Positions 50,790 through 60,347 of a stretch of 64,000 bases of DNA are shown here, piece by piece. The translations under genes and the position numbers were made by a program. The notes below the pieces were generated by a model. That model ran no database searches. It saw nothing but the letters and a program-made list of their open reading frames with translations, and was not told where the DNA came from. The number at the start of each line of letters is the position of its first letter. Positions within the stretch are counted from its first letter, which is position 1. The stretch comes from Telmatospirillum sp. (GTDB lineage Bacteria > Pseudomonadota > Alphaproteobacteria > CACIAM-22H2). The stretch lies in assembly GCA_020248985.1 (NCBI GenBank), contig JADCGL010000020.1:62001-126000 (forward strand). The letters run 5' to 3'.

Positions 50790-51419
50790 TTACGGTACCA
50801 GCGTGGCCGCGGTTGCAGCCCGGAACGCGGCTTCGTCCACGCCGTCGGCCAGTTCCACGAGCTTGAGGCCGCCAGGTACCACATCCATCACGCCGAGATT
50901 GGAGATGATGCGGTTCACCACACCTTTGCCGGTCAGCGGCAAGGTGCAGGCCTTCAGCACTTTGGATTCGCCGGCCTTGTTCGTGTGGTCCATCACGACC
51001 ACGACGCGGCCCACGCCCGCGACCAGATCCATGGCCCCGCCCATGCCCTTCACGAGCTTGCCCGGGATCATCCAGTTCGCGAGATCGCCGGTCTCGGAGA
51101 CTTCCATCGCGCCCAGAATCGCCATCGCGATCTTGCCGCCGCGGATCATGCCGAAGCTCGTGGCGGAATCGAAATAGGCGGTCTGCGGCAGCTCGGTGAT
51201 GGTCTGCTTGCCGGCATTGATGAGGTCGGGATCTTCCTCGCCCTCGTACGGAAACGGCCCCATGCCGAGCATGCCGTTTTCCGACTGCAGCGTGACGCTG
51301 ATCCCTTCGGGGATGTAGTTCGACACCAAAGTCGGGATGCCGATCCCGAGATTGACGTACCAGCCGTCCTGCAGTTCTTTGGCCGCACGGGCCGCCATTT
51401 GATCGCGATTCCAAGGCAT
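50790..51419 (-). CDS. scoB: 3-oxoacid CoA-transferase subunit B
   Basis: The 209 aa protein has [11 protein letters not shown] near residue 21, the [10 protein letters not shown] near 48 that holds the catalytic Glu of this CoA-transferase family, and a C-terminal G-G-L-K-L-V-E segment. It is the beta half of succinyl-CoA:3-ketoacid (acetoacetate) CoA-transferase, used in ketone body or PHB-related acetoacetate use. It is 14 bases after scoA on the same strand. Confidence 0.93.
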   Translation of the reverse strand: MPWNRDQMAARAAKELQDGWYVNLGIGIPTLVSNYIPEGISVTLQSENGMLGMGPFPYEGEEDPDLINAGKQTITELPQTAYFDSATSFGMIRGGKIAMAILGAMEVSETGDLANWMIPGKLVKGMGGAMDLVAGVGRVVVVMDHTNKAGESKVLKACTLPLTGKGVVNRIISNLGVMDVVPGGLKLVELADGVDEAAFRAATAATLVP

Positions 51420-51433
51420 CGGTTGCGTCCTCC

Positions 51434-52135
51434 TCAGACGGCGCGCTTGCGGGTGGTGCGCTGTTCGATGCGCTTTTCGTGTTTGCCGGCCACGATGCGG
51501 TGCACGTAGATGCCGGGCAGATGGATCGCGTCCGGATCGAGGGCGCCCAGCGGCACGATCTCTTCGACTTCCGCCACGCACACTTTGCCGCACATGGCGG
51601 CGGGCGGATTGAAATTGCGCGCCGTCTTGCGGAACACGAGATTGCCCGACGGATCGGCCTTCCACGCCTTCACGATCGCGAGGTCGGCGACGATGCCGCG
51701 CTCGAGAATGTAGGTCTGGCCGTCGAACTCCTTGTGCTCTTTGCCCTCGGCGATCAGCGTGCCCACGCCCGTGCGCGTGTAGAAGCCCGGGATGCCGGCC
51801 CCGCCCGCGCGCATGCGCTCGGCAAGCGTGCCCTGCGGATTGAATTCGAGCTCGAGCTCGCCCGCCAGATACTGGCGCATGAACTCGGCGTTTTCGCCGA
51901 CGTAGGACGAGATCATTTTTTTGATCTGCCGCGTGCCGAGCAGGATGCCGAGGCCGAACCCGTCGACGCCCGCATTGTTCGACACGACCGTGAGATTCTT
52001 GGTGCCCGCATCGCGGATCGCGGCGATGGAAAGTTCGGGAATGCCGCTCAGGCCGAAGCCGCCGGCCGCGATCAGCATTCCGTCGAACAGCAGGCCGTCG
52101 AGCGCCGCTGCTGCGGTTTTGTATGTTTTTTTCAT
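51434..52135 (-). CDS. scoA: 3-oxoacid CoA-transferase subunit A
   Basis: The 233 aa alpha half has [11 protein letters not shown] near residue 24, N-N-A-G-V-D-G near 53, and P-G-F-Y-T-R-T-G near 118. It supplies the CoA-binding half of the heterodimeric or heterotetrameric transferase with ScoB. ATG at 52135 is used; an in-frame extension to 52225 is without support. The 481-base gap upstream holds the nested hairpin element described separately. Confidence 0.93.
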   Translation of the reverse strand: MKKTYKTAAAALDGLLFDGMLIAAGGFGLSGIPELSIAAIRDAGTKNLTVVSNNAGVDGFGLGILLGTRQIKKMISSYVGENAEFMRQYLAGELELEFNPQGTLAERMRAGGAGIPGFYTRTGVGTLIAEGKEHKEFDGQTYILERGIVADLAIVKAWKADPSGNLVFRKTARNFNPPAAMCGKVCVAEVEEIVPLGALDPDAIHLPGIYVHRIVAGKHEKRIEQRTTRKRAV

Positions 52136-52616
52136 GCCACTTCCTCGATAGCGCGGGCTCGATCGCGCGGGCGTCCCAGCGCGTGCGACTAGACCAAGAC
52201 CGGCCGGCGAAATCAAGGTTCGCAAACGCCCCGCCCGGTTCGGCCGCGCCGAAATAGGTTACCAAAGGCGACAAACAGCGACCGCAACCTGTTTAACCCA
52301 TTGATTTAATGGATATGTAACCACGACGACGATTCGAGGTTACGGGTTGCAAGGGTCGCTTTTCAGGCGGAATCCCGCGCGTCTTTCTTCACATTTCAAA
52401 CAGCGCACGCGGCCGGACGCAAACCCGACCGCGATGGCAAATTCAAGCATAAGTGATAGAATATTTCAAGAACAGAGCTATTGATCTTAGTTAAGTTAAT
52501 TGGCTTGAATGGCGGAACGGAGTTGCCCGAATTTTGGCAAATTTTGGGGACACGCTACATCTCTGTCCAAACAACCGGTCGAATGTCGCGCAATCGGCGA
52601 CCGCAGGAAGGCTCCG
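52136..52616. other. 481-base gap with no gene, AT-rich at its right end
   Basis: Between divergent scoA and the intradiol dioxygenase. It contains the nested inverted-repeat element at 52278-52359, a run of short direct TTAA strings around 52485-52500 in an AT-rich tract (about 52440-52520), and no ORF with a recognisable product. It is likely to hold two divergent promoters. Confidence 0.6.
52278..52359. ncRNA. Candidate structured RNA or operator: 12-bp stem enclosing two hairpins
   Basis: GCGACC/GGTCGC (52278-52283 with 52354-52359) and GCAACC/GGTTGC (52284-52289 with 52345-52350) form a 12-bp stem with a three-base AAG bulge. It encloses two perfect hairpins: CCATT/AATGG at 52298-52312 (loop GATTT) and GTAACC/GGTTAC at 52317-52343 (15-base loop). 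The layout is the same as for 39663-39728 though the sequences differ. CTTTTC follows the closing arm on the plus strand. No tRNA features (D, T arms, CCA) are present. Confidence 0.5.
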
Positions 52617-53267
52617 ATGAAAGACGAAAAACTCGATCAAGGTCGGCGCCTGTTGATGGCGCGCACGCTTGCTCTGGGCGCGGCGGGCGGTGCTTGGATG
52701 GCCACGCGGGCGCTGGCGCAGACCGGCAGCGCGCAAGCCTTGCTGCCGACTCCGGCGCAAGCCGAGGGGCCCTACTATCCTGTGCGCGAACCCGCGGACG
52801 CCGATTACGACCTGCTGCGCAACGGCAGCCGCACCTACGCCAAAGGCAATGCGGCCTGGGTCGAAGGGGCGGTGCTGGATCTCGCGGGCAAGCCGCTGAA
52901 AGGCGGCACGGTGGAAATCTGGCAGTGCGACGAAAACGGCCATTACGACCACCCGCGCGACGGTTCGCGCATGGACCCGGCCTTCCAAGGCTTCGGCCGC
53001 GCGACGCTCGATGCCGAAGGCCGCTTCAGGTTTCGCACCATCCGCCCGTCGCCCTATGTCGGCCGCACGCCCCACATCCACGCCAAGATCAAGCTGGGTC
53101 GGCAGACGCTGCTGACGACGCAGCTCTATGTCGAGGGCGATCCCGGCAACGCGCGGGACGGCATCTGGCGCCGCCTGAACGCGGCCGAACGTGCGGCGGT
53201 GACCGTGCCTTACCTGAACGTCGCCGACGGGCTGAAGGCCACGTACCAAATCGTCGTGCAGGCCTAG
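52617..53267 (+). CDS. Secreted intradiol ring-cleavage dioxygenase-like protein
   Basis: The 216 aa protein has a Tat-like signal peptide (R-R-L-L-M-A-R near residue 10, then a hydrophobic Ala/Gly run to A-L-A-Q near 36). The catalytic domain follows with V-R-E-P near 60, Y-Y-P near 54 (first Fe(III) Tyr), G-H-Y-D-H-P near 108 (second Tyr) and H-I-H-A-K near 155-159 (His ligands). This is the protocatechuate/hydroxyquinol dioxygenase fold. An exported member could act on aromatic lignin or humic compounds in the periplasm, but substrate is unknown. Confidence 0.85.
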   Translation: MKDEKLDQGRRLLMARTLALGAAGGAWMATRALAQTGSAQALLPTPAQAEGPYYPVREPADADYDLLRNGSRTYAKGNAAWVEGAVLDLAGKPLKGGTVEIWQCDENGHYDHPRDGSRMDPAFQGFGRATLDAEGRFRFRTIRPSPYVGRTPHIHAKIKLGRQTLLTTQLYVEGDPGNARDGIWRRLNAAERAAVTVPYLNVADGLKATYQIVVQA

Positions 53268-53293
53268 CGGATCGTCGCGCCGCGCTTAGCGCG

Positions 53294-54598
53294 TCACGCG
53301 CCGAAGAACTCGAGCTGCCATTTGAGCTCTTCTTCGGTGAGCGGCCAGCCGTCCCATTTGACGGCGGTCAGCACGCTCTTGGGCGGCAGCGTCAGGATCT
53401 TCTGCTGGATCGTCACGGCCGTCGCGAGCTTGAGTTTCGCCTTCCAGCACACGGCCACGATGCCCTTGGCGGAGCGCGCGGTCAGGATCTTGTCGATCGC
53501 CTCGGCGCGGATGAGCCCGAGATCGGCAAGCGCCAATTTCACGAAGAGTTTTTCGCCGGCTTGGGCGGCGGCCGCGACGGCCGCGTCGTCGAGCTTCTTT
53601 TCGCGCCGCAGGCGCTTGACCTTGTCGGCCACGGTTTCGTTGGCCCCGTCGCCGGCTGCCCCGCCTTTGCCGGTCGCCCACACCGGATCGGCCAGCGTGC
53701 GTTTGCGCGCGGATGCCGCATCGCTGTCGCCGCCGCCCGCCGCCTGCGCCAAGCGCCGGCGCACTTCGGCGGTGACCGCATCGCGCGTGGCGGGATCGAG
53801 ATCGGGGCGCGCTTGCAGGCGCTGCGATAACGCCTCGGCCACAAAGGCCGCGATCTTGAGGGCGGCTTTGGGCGTGAGGGTCGGGCGGTCGACCAAAGGC
53901 CCGTGCCACGATTCGCGCGACGGCGCGCGATCGACGATGAGGTCCAGCGTCTCCTCGCGGATCTGCGCCGATTTGTTGGCGAGCAACGTGGCCACCGCCG
54001 CCGTATCGTCGGCTTCGACGAGCGCGTCGGAGATCGCGGCGGCGACGTTGCTGCGCTTGGCGACGGCCGAAAGCGCGCCCTCGGCATGGTCGCCGCGGAT
54101 GATCTCGAGCAGGTCCTCGTCGCTCAAAAGCGGCGAGAATTGCAGCACCGGGCTTGCGACCGAAAGCTCGGCGTCGCGCGCGAGCTGGCGCACGAGATCG
54201 GGCGGCGCGTCGGGCACGTCCTTGAGGGTTTCGGCGACGACCGCGCGGATCTGCGTCGCCGTGTCTTTGGCGAGCACTTCGAGCGTCTGCATCGTGCGCG
54301 CGCGCGCGGCGTCTTGCGCGCCCGGCGTCATCGCGGGCAGCAGGCGCTGCACTTTGCTGGCAAGGCCGGCGCGCACTTCCTGCGAGCGGTCGCGCGCGAG
54401 CTTCAGGTTCGCGTGCTGCGGCGAGGCGGCGTTGTCTGCCACGGCCGCGCGCACTTCCGGGCTCGCATCTTCGGTGAGGTAGTAGAGAATCTCCGGCCGC
54501 ACGTCGGTGCGCCGCGCAAGATTGGTGCGCACGAACACGTCCGGATCCTGGATCATGCGTTTGGCGACTTCGTAGTCGGCGTCGTCTTGGGGCTGCAT
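53294..54598 (-). CDS. DUF2336 family protein
   Basis: The 434 aa soluble protein consists of helical HEAT-like repeats (D-P-D-V-F-V-R-T-N-L-A-R-R-T-D-V near residue 18, then D-A-S-P-E-V-R-A-A-V-A-D-N near 43) and a C-terminal region with a basic V-K-R-L-R-R-E-K-K segment. The family is common in alphaproteobacteria and its function is not known. It lies 20 bases downstream of the diguanylate cyclase gene on the same strand, so it may be part of the same signalling operon. Confidence 0.8.
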   Translation of the reverse strand: MQPQDDADYEVAKRMIQDPDVFVRTNLARRTDVRPEILYYLTEDASPEVRAAVADNAASPQHANLKLARDRSQEVRAGLASKVQRLLPAMTPGAQDAARARTMQTLEVLAKDTATQIRAVVAETLKDVPDAPPDLVRQLARDAELSVASPVLQFSPLLSDEDLLEIIRGDHAEGALSAVAKRSNVAAAISDALVEADDTAAVATLLANKSAQIREETLDLIVDRAPSRESWHGPLVDRPTLTPKAALKIAAFVAEALSQRLQARPDLDPATRDAVTAEVRRRLAQAAGGGDSDAASARKRTLADPVWATGKGGAAGDGANETVADKVKRLRREKKLDDAAVAAAAQAGEKLFVKLALADLGLIRAEAIDKILTARSAKGIVAVCWKAKLKLATAVTIQQKILTLPPKSVLTAVKWDGWPLTEEELKWQLEFFGA

Positions 54599-54618
54599 GG
54601 CGGGCTTTGCGTTCTTTC

Positions 54619-56385
54619 TTACGTCGGTGTCGCGGCGGGGGCGAGCGCGTAGGTGCCTTTGCCGCGCCGTTTGACTTCGTACATGGCCGCATCGCCGCGC
54701 GCGAGCAGCCCGTCGACCGTTTCGGGGCAGGCGGGCAGATGGGCGGCAATGCCGGCCGAAAAGCCGAGCGGTCTTTCGGGGCTCGCCGACACCGGCAGGA
54801 GCTCGCGGCGCAATTCCAGGATCTGGGCGGCCTTGGCGACGGCACCGTCGCCGTCGGTGCGGTCGAGCCAGATCGCGAATTCGTCGCCGCCGAGGCGCGC
54901 CAGCAGATCGTTCGCGCGCAGCGCTTTGCGCAAGGTGCGCGCCACCGCTTTCAGTGCGGCGTCGCCGGCCGGATGGCCGAGCACGTCGTTGACCGCTTTG
55001 AAATTGTCGAGATCGACATAGACGAGCGCACCCGGCTCGCCGGTACGCTGGCAATCGGCAAGGCGCGTGCCGAGCTCGGTCACGAAGCGGCGGCGATTGA
55101 GGAGGCCCGTCAGCACGTCGGTCGAGGCTTGGCGGTCGAGCGTTTCGAGCACGTCGAGCTGGGCGTGCGCGATGCCGAGCTGGGCGGCGATTTCGGCCAG
55201 CACGTCGCGCTCGCCCGCACTCCAGGGCATGTCCGCTTGCGCGACCGCATCGGGGCTGCGGAACAAAGCCACAAGCCCGTTGATCTTGTGGCGGAACGCG
55301 GTGGGGGCGGCCAGCGCATAGCCCGCTTGCGATTTGAGTTCGACGAGCGCGTCGAGCCCTTCTTCCATCGGGCGGCCGCTGTCGAGCCGCGCTTGGAAGC
55401 GGCGCGCAATGTCGAGCCCCGCAGGCATTTCGCCGCCATGGCAGGCGGCAGCCACGAAGGCCGGGGCCGCGTCGTGTGCCGCTTCCACGCGCCAGATCGA
55501 GCAACCCGCACCCAGCGCGTTGGCGGTTTCGGCGGCGGCCGCGCGCAGCATGGCCCCGGCTTCCATTTCGTCGCGCACGGCGCGCACGATATGCGCGATC
55601 AGCCGCTCGCGATTGCGCGCTTCGGCAAGTTCGGCTTCGCGCTCGCGCGCTTCGGTCACGTCGCGCGCGAGGCCGCGGGCCCCGCGCCACGTGCCGTCCG
55701 GCGCAAACAGGGGGACGGCCGAAATCTGCACGCACGCGTCTTTGCCGTCGGCCGTGCGCACCCATTGCTCGGTCTGGGCGATCGGCGCCGGCGTGAGGAA
55801 AGGGGCCGCGACGGACTCGTCCTCGGCGTCGATCGCGAACACGCTGGGCTTGCGGCCGAGCAGATCGTCGGCCCGCCAGCCGAGTGCTCCTTGCGGCGAC
55901 ACGAACGCGAACACGCCGCTCGCATCCGTCTCCCACGCGAAGTCGCTCGAGATTTCGACGATGTCTTTGTAGCGTCGGCGCGAGTCGGCGAGCGCGTTGC
56001 GCATGTTGGCGGCGAGGCTCACGTCGCGCGCCAGCAGCAGCGTCGACTCGCCGACCGGCACGCAGGCGACGTCGAGCGTGACCGGGGCGGCCGCCCCCGG
56101 GACCACGACCGTGTCGAGGCGGGCGGCCCCCGTTTGCACGATTTCGGACGCGAGTGCCCCCAGATCGCCGGTGCGCGCGGCAAACTCGTTCAGCATCGGG
56201 CGCGCCTGGGCATTGGCCCCCGCGATATCGCCCGAGCGCGCCAGGCGCGCGGCCGGGCCCGGCCAATCCGCGATCAGCCGGTCGAGGGCCGCCTCGAGCG
56301 TCGAGGTGCCGTTTTTGGCGCGCGATTCTTTGGAGGGGAGGTTCAGAGGTGTCTCCAGCGGCGAAAACCGCCCGACCTTAGCCAT
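54619..56385 (-). CDS. Diguanylate cyclase with PAS and GAF-like domains
   Basis: The 588 aa protein has a PAS domain (about residues 135-270), a GAF-like domain (about 285-420) and a GGDEF domain (about 435-585) with an intact L-G-G-D-E-F active site near 517. An inhibitory I-site R-x-x-D (R-A-N-D) is spaced five residues before GGDEF. It should make cyclic di-GMP in response to an unknown signal. It lacks transmembrane segments. ATG at 56385 is used since it begins right before a hydrophilic stretch; a longer frame from 56469 overlaps the region upstream of dapD. Confidence 0.88.
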   Translation of the reverse strand: MAKVGRFSPLETPLNLPSKESRAKNGTSTLEAALDRLIADWPGPAARLARSGDIAGANAQARPMLNEFAARTGDLGALASEIVQTGAARLDTVVVPGAAAPVTLDVACVPVGESTLLLARDVSLAANMRNALADSRRRYKDIVEISSDFAWETDASGVFAFVSPQGALGWRADDLLGRKPSVFAIDAEDESVAAPFLTPAPIAQTEQWVRTADGKDACVQISAVPLFAPDGTWRGARGLARDVTEAREREAELAEARNRERLIAHIVRAVRDEMEAGAMLRAAAAETANALGAGCSIWRVEAAHDAAPAFVAAACHGGEMPAGLDIARRFQARLDSGRPMEEGLDALVELKSQAGYALAAPTAFRHKINGLVALFRSPDAVAQADMPWSAGERDVLAEIAAQLGIAHAQLDVLETLDRQASTDVLTGLLNRRRFVTELGTRLADCQRTGEPGALVYVDLDNFKAVNDVLGHPAGDAALKAVARTLRKALRANDLLARLGGDEFAIWLDRTDGDGAVAKAAQILELRRELLPVSASPERPLGFSAGIAAHLPACPETVDGLLARGDAAMYEVKRRGKGTYALAPAATPT

Positions 56386-56483
56386 ATTGGCGCAGCCGCG
56401 CCAAGCCAACATTGACAGGCGTGCGGCGGCAGCCCATTTTCCCGGCTCGTTTTGCCATTCCGAACCCAAGAGCGGATCCGAAA

Positions 56484-57326
56484 ATGAACCTCGCCGAGAT
56501 GCAAGAGACGATCGACCAGGCCTGGGAAAAGCGCACGGAACTGAATTTTTCCACGCACGGCCCCGTGCGCGCGGCGGTGGATGCCGCCCTCGAAGCGCTC
56601 GATGCGGGCGAAGTGCGCGTGGCCGCGCGCGCGGACGGCAAATGGACCGTCCACCAATGGCTCAAGAAGGCCGTGTTGCTGTCGTTCCGCCTCAACGACA
56701 ACAAGCTCATCGAGCACGGCCCCGGCCCGTCGCATTGGTGGGACAAGGTGCCGTCGAAATTCGCGGGCTGGGGCGAGGCCGAATTCCGCAAGGCCGGTTT
56801 CCGCGCCGTGCCCAACTGCATCGTGCGCAAATCGGCCTTCATCGCCCCCAACGCGATCCTGATGCCGTCTTTCGTGAATGTGGGTGCGTATGTCGGCAGC
56901 GGCACGATGGTCGATACGTGGGTCACGGTCGGCTCTTGCGCGCAGATCGGCAGCAACTGCCATCTCTCGGGCGGTGTGGGCATTGGCGGCGTGCTCGAGC
57001 CGTTGCAGGCCGAGCCCGTGATCATCGAAGACAATTGCTTCATCGGCGCGCGCTCGGAAGTGGTCGAAGGCGTGATCGTCGAAGAAGGCTCGGTTCTGTC
57101 GATGGGCGTGTTCATCGGCCAATCGACGAAGATCGTGGACCGCACGACGGGCGAAATCTTCATGGGGCGCGTGCCCGCCTATTCGGTCGTCGTCCCCGGC
57201 AACCTGCCGGGCAAGCCGCTGCCCGACGGCACGCCGGGTCCGTCGACCTATTGCGCGGTCATCATCAAGCGCGTGGACGAGAAGACGCGTTCCAAAACCT
57301 CGATCAACGAGCTTTTGCGCGCGTGA
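56484..57326 (+). CDS. dapD: 2,3,4,5-tetrahydropyridine-2,6-dicarboxylate N-succinyltransferase
   Basis: The 280 aa left-handed beta-helix enzyme has [15 protein letters not shown] near residue 130, [12 protein letters not shown] near 151 and the hexapeptide-repeat core, with the G-G-V-L-E-P block near 175 that is diagnostic of DapD. It succinylates THDP in the diaminopimelate/lysine pathway. ATG at 56484 gives the normal N-terminus; its stop overlaps the GTG of dapE. Confidence 0.96.
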   Translation: MNLAEMQETIDQAWEKRTELNFSTHGPVRAAVDAALEALDAGEVRVAARADGKWTVHQWLKKAVLLSFRLNDNKLIEHGPGPSHWWDKVPSKFAGWGEAEFRKAGFRAVPNCIVRKSAFIAPNAILMPSFVNVGAYVGSGTMVDTWVTVGSCAQIGSNCHLSGGVGIGGVLEPLQAEPVIIEDNCFIGARSEVVEGVIVEEGSVLSMGVFIGQSTKIVDRTTGEIFMGRVPAYSVVVPGNLPGKPLPDGTPGPSTYCAVIIKRVDEKTRSKTSINELLRA

Positions 57327-58489
57327 GCGGTCTCGATCCTGTCGCGTTTGCGGCGGACCTCATCCGCTGCAAATCGGTCACGCCCGCCGACGACGGCGCA
57401 CTCGGCACGCTCCAGCAAACGCTCGAAGCGGCGGGCTTCGTGTGCCATCGCCTGCCCTTCAGCGAGCCGGGTACCCCCGACATCGACAATCTCTATGCGC
57501 GCCTCGGCACGGGTGCGCCGCATTTCTGCTTTGCGGGCCACAGCGACGTGGTGCCCGTCGGCAATGTCGAAGGCTGGAGCGTCGATCCGTTCAAAGCCGA
57601 AATCCACGACGGCTATCTCTACGGCCGCGGGGCCGTCGACATGAAGGGCGCCATCGCCGCCTTCACGGCGGCCGCGCTCGATTTTGCGGCGCGCCACAAG
57701 GCGGCAGGTTTGCCGGGCTCGATCTCGTTGCTGATCACCGGCGACGAGGAAGGCCCCTCGATCAACGGCACCAAGAAGATGCTCGAGTGGCTCGCCGCCC
57801 ATGGCGAGATCCCGGACATTTGCGTGGTGGGCGAACCCACCAACGAAACGATGCTGGGCGACATGGCCAAGATCGGCCGTCGCGGCTCGCTGAATGTGGA
57901 ACTCACAGCCACGGGCGTGCAAGGCCATGTCGCCTATCCGCATCTGGCCGACAATCCGATCCATCCGCTCATTGCGCTGCTGGCCGATCTGACGGCCAAG
58001 CCCTTGGACGAAGGCAACGCGCATTTCCAGCCCTCGTCGCTGCAGGTGACGACGCTCGATGTCGGCAATCCGACCGAGAATCTGATCCCGGCGCAGGCGC
58101 GCGCGCGCTTCAATATCCGTTTCAACGATAGGCACAGCTCGGCCGCGCTGCTGGCGTGGGTTGCTTCGCGCATCGATGCGCTTGGGCTTGCGGGCAAGAT
58201 CAAGACCGCGTCGCGCGTGTCGGGCGAGAGCTTCATCACGCATCCGGGCATGCTGTCGTCGCTCGTGTCGGACGCGGTCGAAAAGCGGCTCGGGCGCAAG
58301 CCCGCACTCTCGACGACGGGCGGGACATCCGACGCGCGCTTCATTTCGCGTTTTTGCCCGACCATCGAGTTCGGTCTTGTGGGCCGCACGATGCACAAGA
58401 CCGACGAGCGTGCGGCCGTCAAAGACATTGCCGACCTCGCCGCCATCTACGGCCATATGCTCGACGCCTATTTCGCCGGGCGCGCATGA
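57323..58489 (+). CDS. dapE: Succinyl-diaminopimelate desuccinylase
   Basis: The 388 aa M20 family zinc enzyme has G-H-S-D-V-V-P near residue 72 with the metal His, D-M-K-G near 107 (bridging Asp), G-D-E-E-G near 139 (catalytic Glu) and C-terminal M-H-K-T-D-E near 359. It releases succinate from N-succinyl-L,L-diaminopimelate. The GTG start overlaps the dapD stop (GTGA). The next gene starts by overlapping its stop as ATGA. Confidence 0.95.
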   Translation: MSGLDPVAFAADLIRCKSVTPADDGALGTLQQTLEAAGFVCHRLPFSEPGTPDIDNLYARLGTGAPHFCFAGHSDVVPVGNVEGWSVDPFKAEIHDGYLYGRGAVDMKGAIAAFTAAALDFAARHKAAGLPGSISLLITGDEEGPSINGTKKMLEWLAAHGEIPDICVVGEPTNETMLGDMAKIGRRGSLNVELTATGVQGHVAYPHLADNPIHPLIALLADLTAKPLDEGNAHFQPSSLQVTTLDVGNPTENLIPAQARARFNIRFNDRHSSAALLAWVASRIDALGLAGKIKTASRVSGESFITHPGMLSSLVSDAVEKRLGRKPALSTTGGTSDARFISRFCPTIEFGLVGRTMHKTDERAAVKDIADLAAIYGHMLDAYFAGRA

Positions 58490-59055
58490 GCCTGTTTGCA
58501 AGCGTGCGCGTTCCCATCGGCGGCGTTCTGCGTCTGCTGCGCGGCGACCGCAGCGGTTTGGCCGCGCTCGGGGCGCAGACACGCGGCGGCTGGATCGCCT
58601 CGTTCGTCGTGCCGGGCGTTCTGATCTTGCCGGCCTATTTCTATCTGTCGCTGCCCGATCTCGACGCGTCGGACGAACCGGCGCACACGCTGCTGCTCGA
58701 AGCGCTCGCCTACGTCGTCGGCCTCACGCTGTTTCCCGTGGCGGCGCATCTGCTGTGCACGCAATGGGGCAAAACGCGCGCCTGGTACGATTACGTGCCG
58801 GCCTACAATTGGGCGGGCGTGCTGCAGATGGCGATCTATCTGCCCGCCGCGGTCTTGAGCCAGAGCGAAACGCTGGACGCTGTCCTGCTGTTCCTGCTCG
58901 GCGTTGCGGCGGTGACGGCGGCCGTGGCGATCCAGTACCGCGTCGCGGTCGTGGTGCTCGGCATCGACCGTTTCCAGGCTTTGTCGCTGGTCGCGCTCGA
59001 ACTTGCTTTGGGCGCCGTGCTGCGCCAGATCGTCGATCGCCTGCAGGGCGGCTAG
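58486..59055 (+). CDS. Hypothetical membrane protein downstream of dapE
   Basis: A 189 aa protein with about four hydrophobic segments (residues about 36-56, 70-90, 104-122, 128-150). The R-G-G-W-I-A-S-F-V-V-P segment near 33 may be an amphipathic start. I do not recognise a family. It is coupled by ATGA overlap to dapE and converges on the ABC transporter genes (four-base overlap), so it may be part of the dap operon. Confidence 0.6.
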   Translation: MSLFASVRVPIGGVLRLLRGDRSGLAALGAQTRGGWIASFVVPGVLILPAYFYLSLPDLDASDEPAHTLLLEALAYVVGLTLFPVAAHLLCTQWGKTRAWYDYVPAYNWAGVLQMAIYLPAAVLSQSETLDAVLLFLLGVAAVTAAVAIQYRVAVVVLGIDRFQALSLVALELALGAVLRQIVDRLQGG

Positions 59056-59696
59056 CGCAGGCGCCGCTCGTAGAGATATTGCAGCGCCAAGACGCCGCCT
59101 GCGATCACCATGTAGAGGGCGGCCACGAAGGCCAGCACCGGGATCGCTTCGTAGGTTTCGGCGACGATCGTCGTCGAGGCGGCCGACAATTCGTCGACCG
59201 CCACGAGACTTGCGAGCGCACTGCCTTTGACGATCTGGATCGCGTTCGAGAACAGCGCCGGGGCCGCCGACGCGTAGGCCTGCGGCACCAGCACTTTGGC
59301 GTAGACGATCGCCGGGCGCAGCCCGAGCGCGCGGGCCGCTTCGCGCTGGCCGGGCGCAATGCTCTCGAAGCCGCTGCGCAGAAATTCGAGATTGTAGGCG
59401 GTCGAAGCGAAGACGAGGCCCGCCACGGCCGACGGGATCGGCTCGAGATAGATGCCGACCGCCGGCAGCCCGTAATAGAGGCCGAACAGCAGCGCCAGCG
59501 CCGGTACGGCGCGCGCGAAAAAGCTGTAGGCGAGAACGAGGCGGCGCAGCCGCGCTGCCGGCTGCTGCAGATAGATCGCCAGCGCCAGCGCCAGCAGGTT
59601 CGAGGCGACGACGACTGTCGCGGCCAGCAGAAACGTCGTGGCGAAACCGCGCACGAGCAGCGACGCGAAAGCCGGGTCCGCAAGCCAGCCCATCAT
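59052..59696 (-). CDS. ABC transporter permease, polar-amino-acid type (second)
   Basis: The 214 aa inner-membrane protein has five or six transmembrane helices and the family EAA motif E-A-A-R-A-L-G-L-R-P near residue 117, followed by Y-A-K-V-L-V-P-Q. It matches the HisMQ/GlnP subclass. It overlaps the previous permease gene by four bases. Together with the binding protein it forms an importer, but no ATPase gene is encoded beside it. Confidence 0.85.
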   Translation of the reverse strand: MMGWLADPAFASLLVRGFATTFLLAATVVVASNLLALALAIYLQQPAARLRRLVLAYSFFARAVPALALLFGLYYGLPAVGIYLEPIPSAVAGLVFASTAYNLEFLRSGFESIAPGQREAARALGLRPAIVYAKVLVPQAYASAAPALFSNAIQIVKGSALASLVAVDELSAASTTIVAETYEAIPVLAFVAALYMVIAGGVLALQYLYERRLR

Positions 59697-60322
59697 GCGC
59701 GCCTTTCGTTGAAGGCGAGCAGCGGGGCGACGACCGCGATGTAGAGCGCGACCGCGATCGACAGAAACAGGAACGGCGCGTTCGTCGCCGCGATCGCCTG
59801 TTTGGTCACGTACATGATCTCGCTGACCGACACGGCCGACGCGATCGACACGCGCTTGACCGTGCCGATCGCGTAGGTGAGCCAGCCCTTGCGCGCGATC
59901 GGCAGCATCTGCGGCAGCACGACGATCGTGTAGAGCTTGAGGCGGCCGAAGCCGAGGGCGCGCCCCGCTTCGAACTGGCCCGGCGCGACGGCGGCCAAAG
60001 CGCCTTTGAAAACCTGGAAATCGTAGGCGATGCCGACCAGCCCGAACGCGACGAGCGTGGCGCCGATCGGGCCCAGATCGAGCCCGATCTGGAGGCCGCC
60101 GAAAAACACGAAGAACAGCACGACGAGTTCGGGCACGGCGCGAAACAAGCCGCTGAACGCTTCGAGCGCGCGGCGCGGTGCCGCCGACTTCGTTTCGTGC
60201 GTCGCCAGCGCAAGGGCGAGCCCGACGAGGCCTGAAATGGCGAAAATCGCCGCCGACAGCGCGATGGTCAGCGCTGCCGCGGCCAGAAAGCGCGGCAGCC
60301 AGGCAAGGGCGAGCTCGAACAA
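59693..60322 (-). CDS. ABC transporter permease, polar-amino-acid type (first)
   Basis: The 209 aa permease has five or six helices and the motif G-R-A-L-G-F-G-R-L near residue 118, with Y-T-I-V-V-L-P-Q. TTG at 60322 was taken because it gives the usual N-terminus L-F-E-L-A-L; a longer frame to 60457 would overlap the binding protein gene. It pairs with the downstream permease. No nucleotide-binding subunit lies within the neighbouring genes. Confidence 0.83.
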   Translation of the reverse strand: MFELALAWLPRFLAAAALTIALSAAIFAISGLVGLALALATHETKSAAPRRALEAFSGLFRAVPELVVLFFVFFGGLQIGLDLGPIGATLVAFGLVGIAYDFQVFKGALAAVAPGQFEAGRALGFGRLKLYTIVVLPQMLPIARKGWLTYAIGTVKRVSIASAVSVSEIMYVTKQAIAATNAPFLFLSIAVALYIAVVAPLLAFNERRA

Positions 60323-60347
60323 CCGGACCCGCCGCCGGCAGCGGCCG

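Noticed and set aside
52278-52359. tRNA-like reading of the nested hairpin element
   Set aside because: The acceptor-like stem is present but there is no T-loop GTTCRA, no 7-base anticodon loop and no CCA end.
55997-57320. Plus-strand open frame that enters the dapE frame from far upstream
   Set aside because: It is antisense to the diguanylate cyclase and out of frame with dapD; dapE clearly begins at the GTG at 57323.
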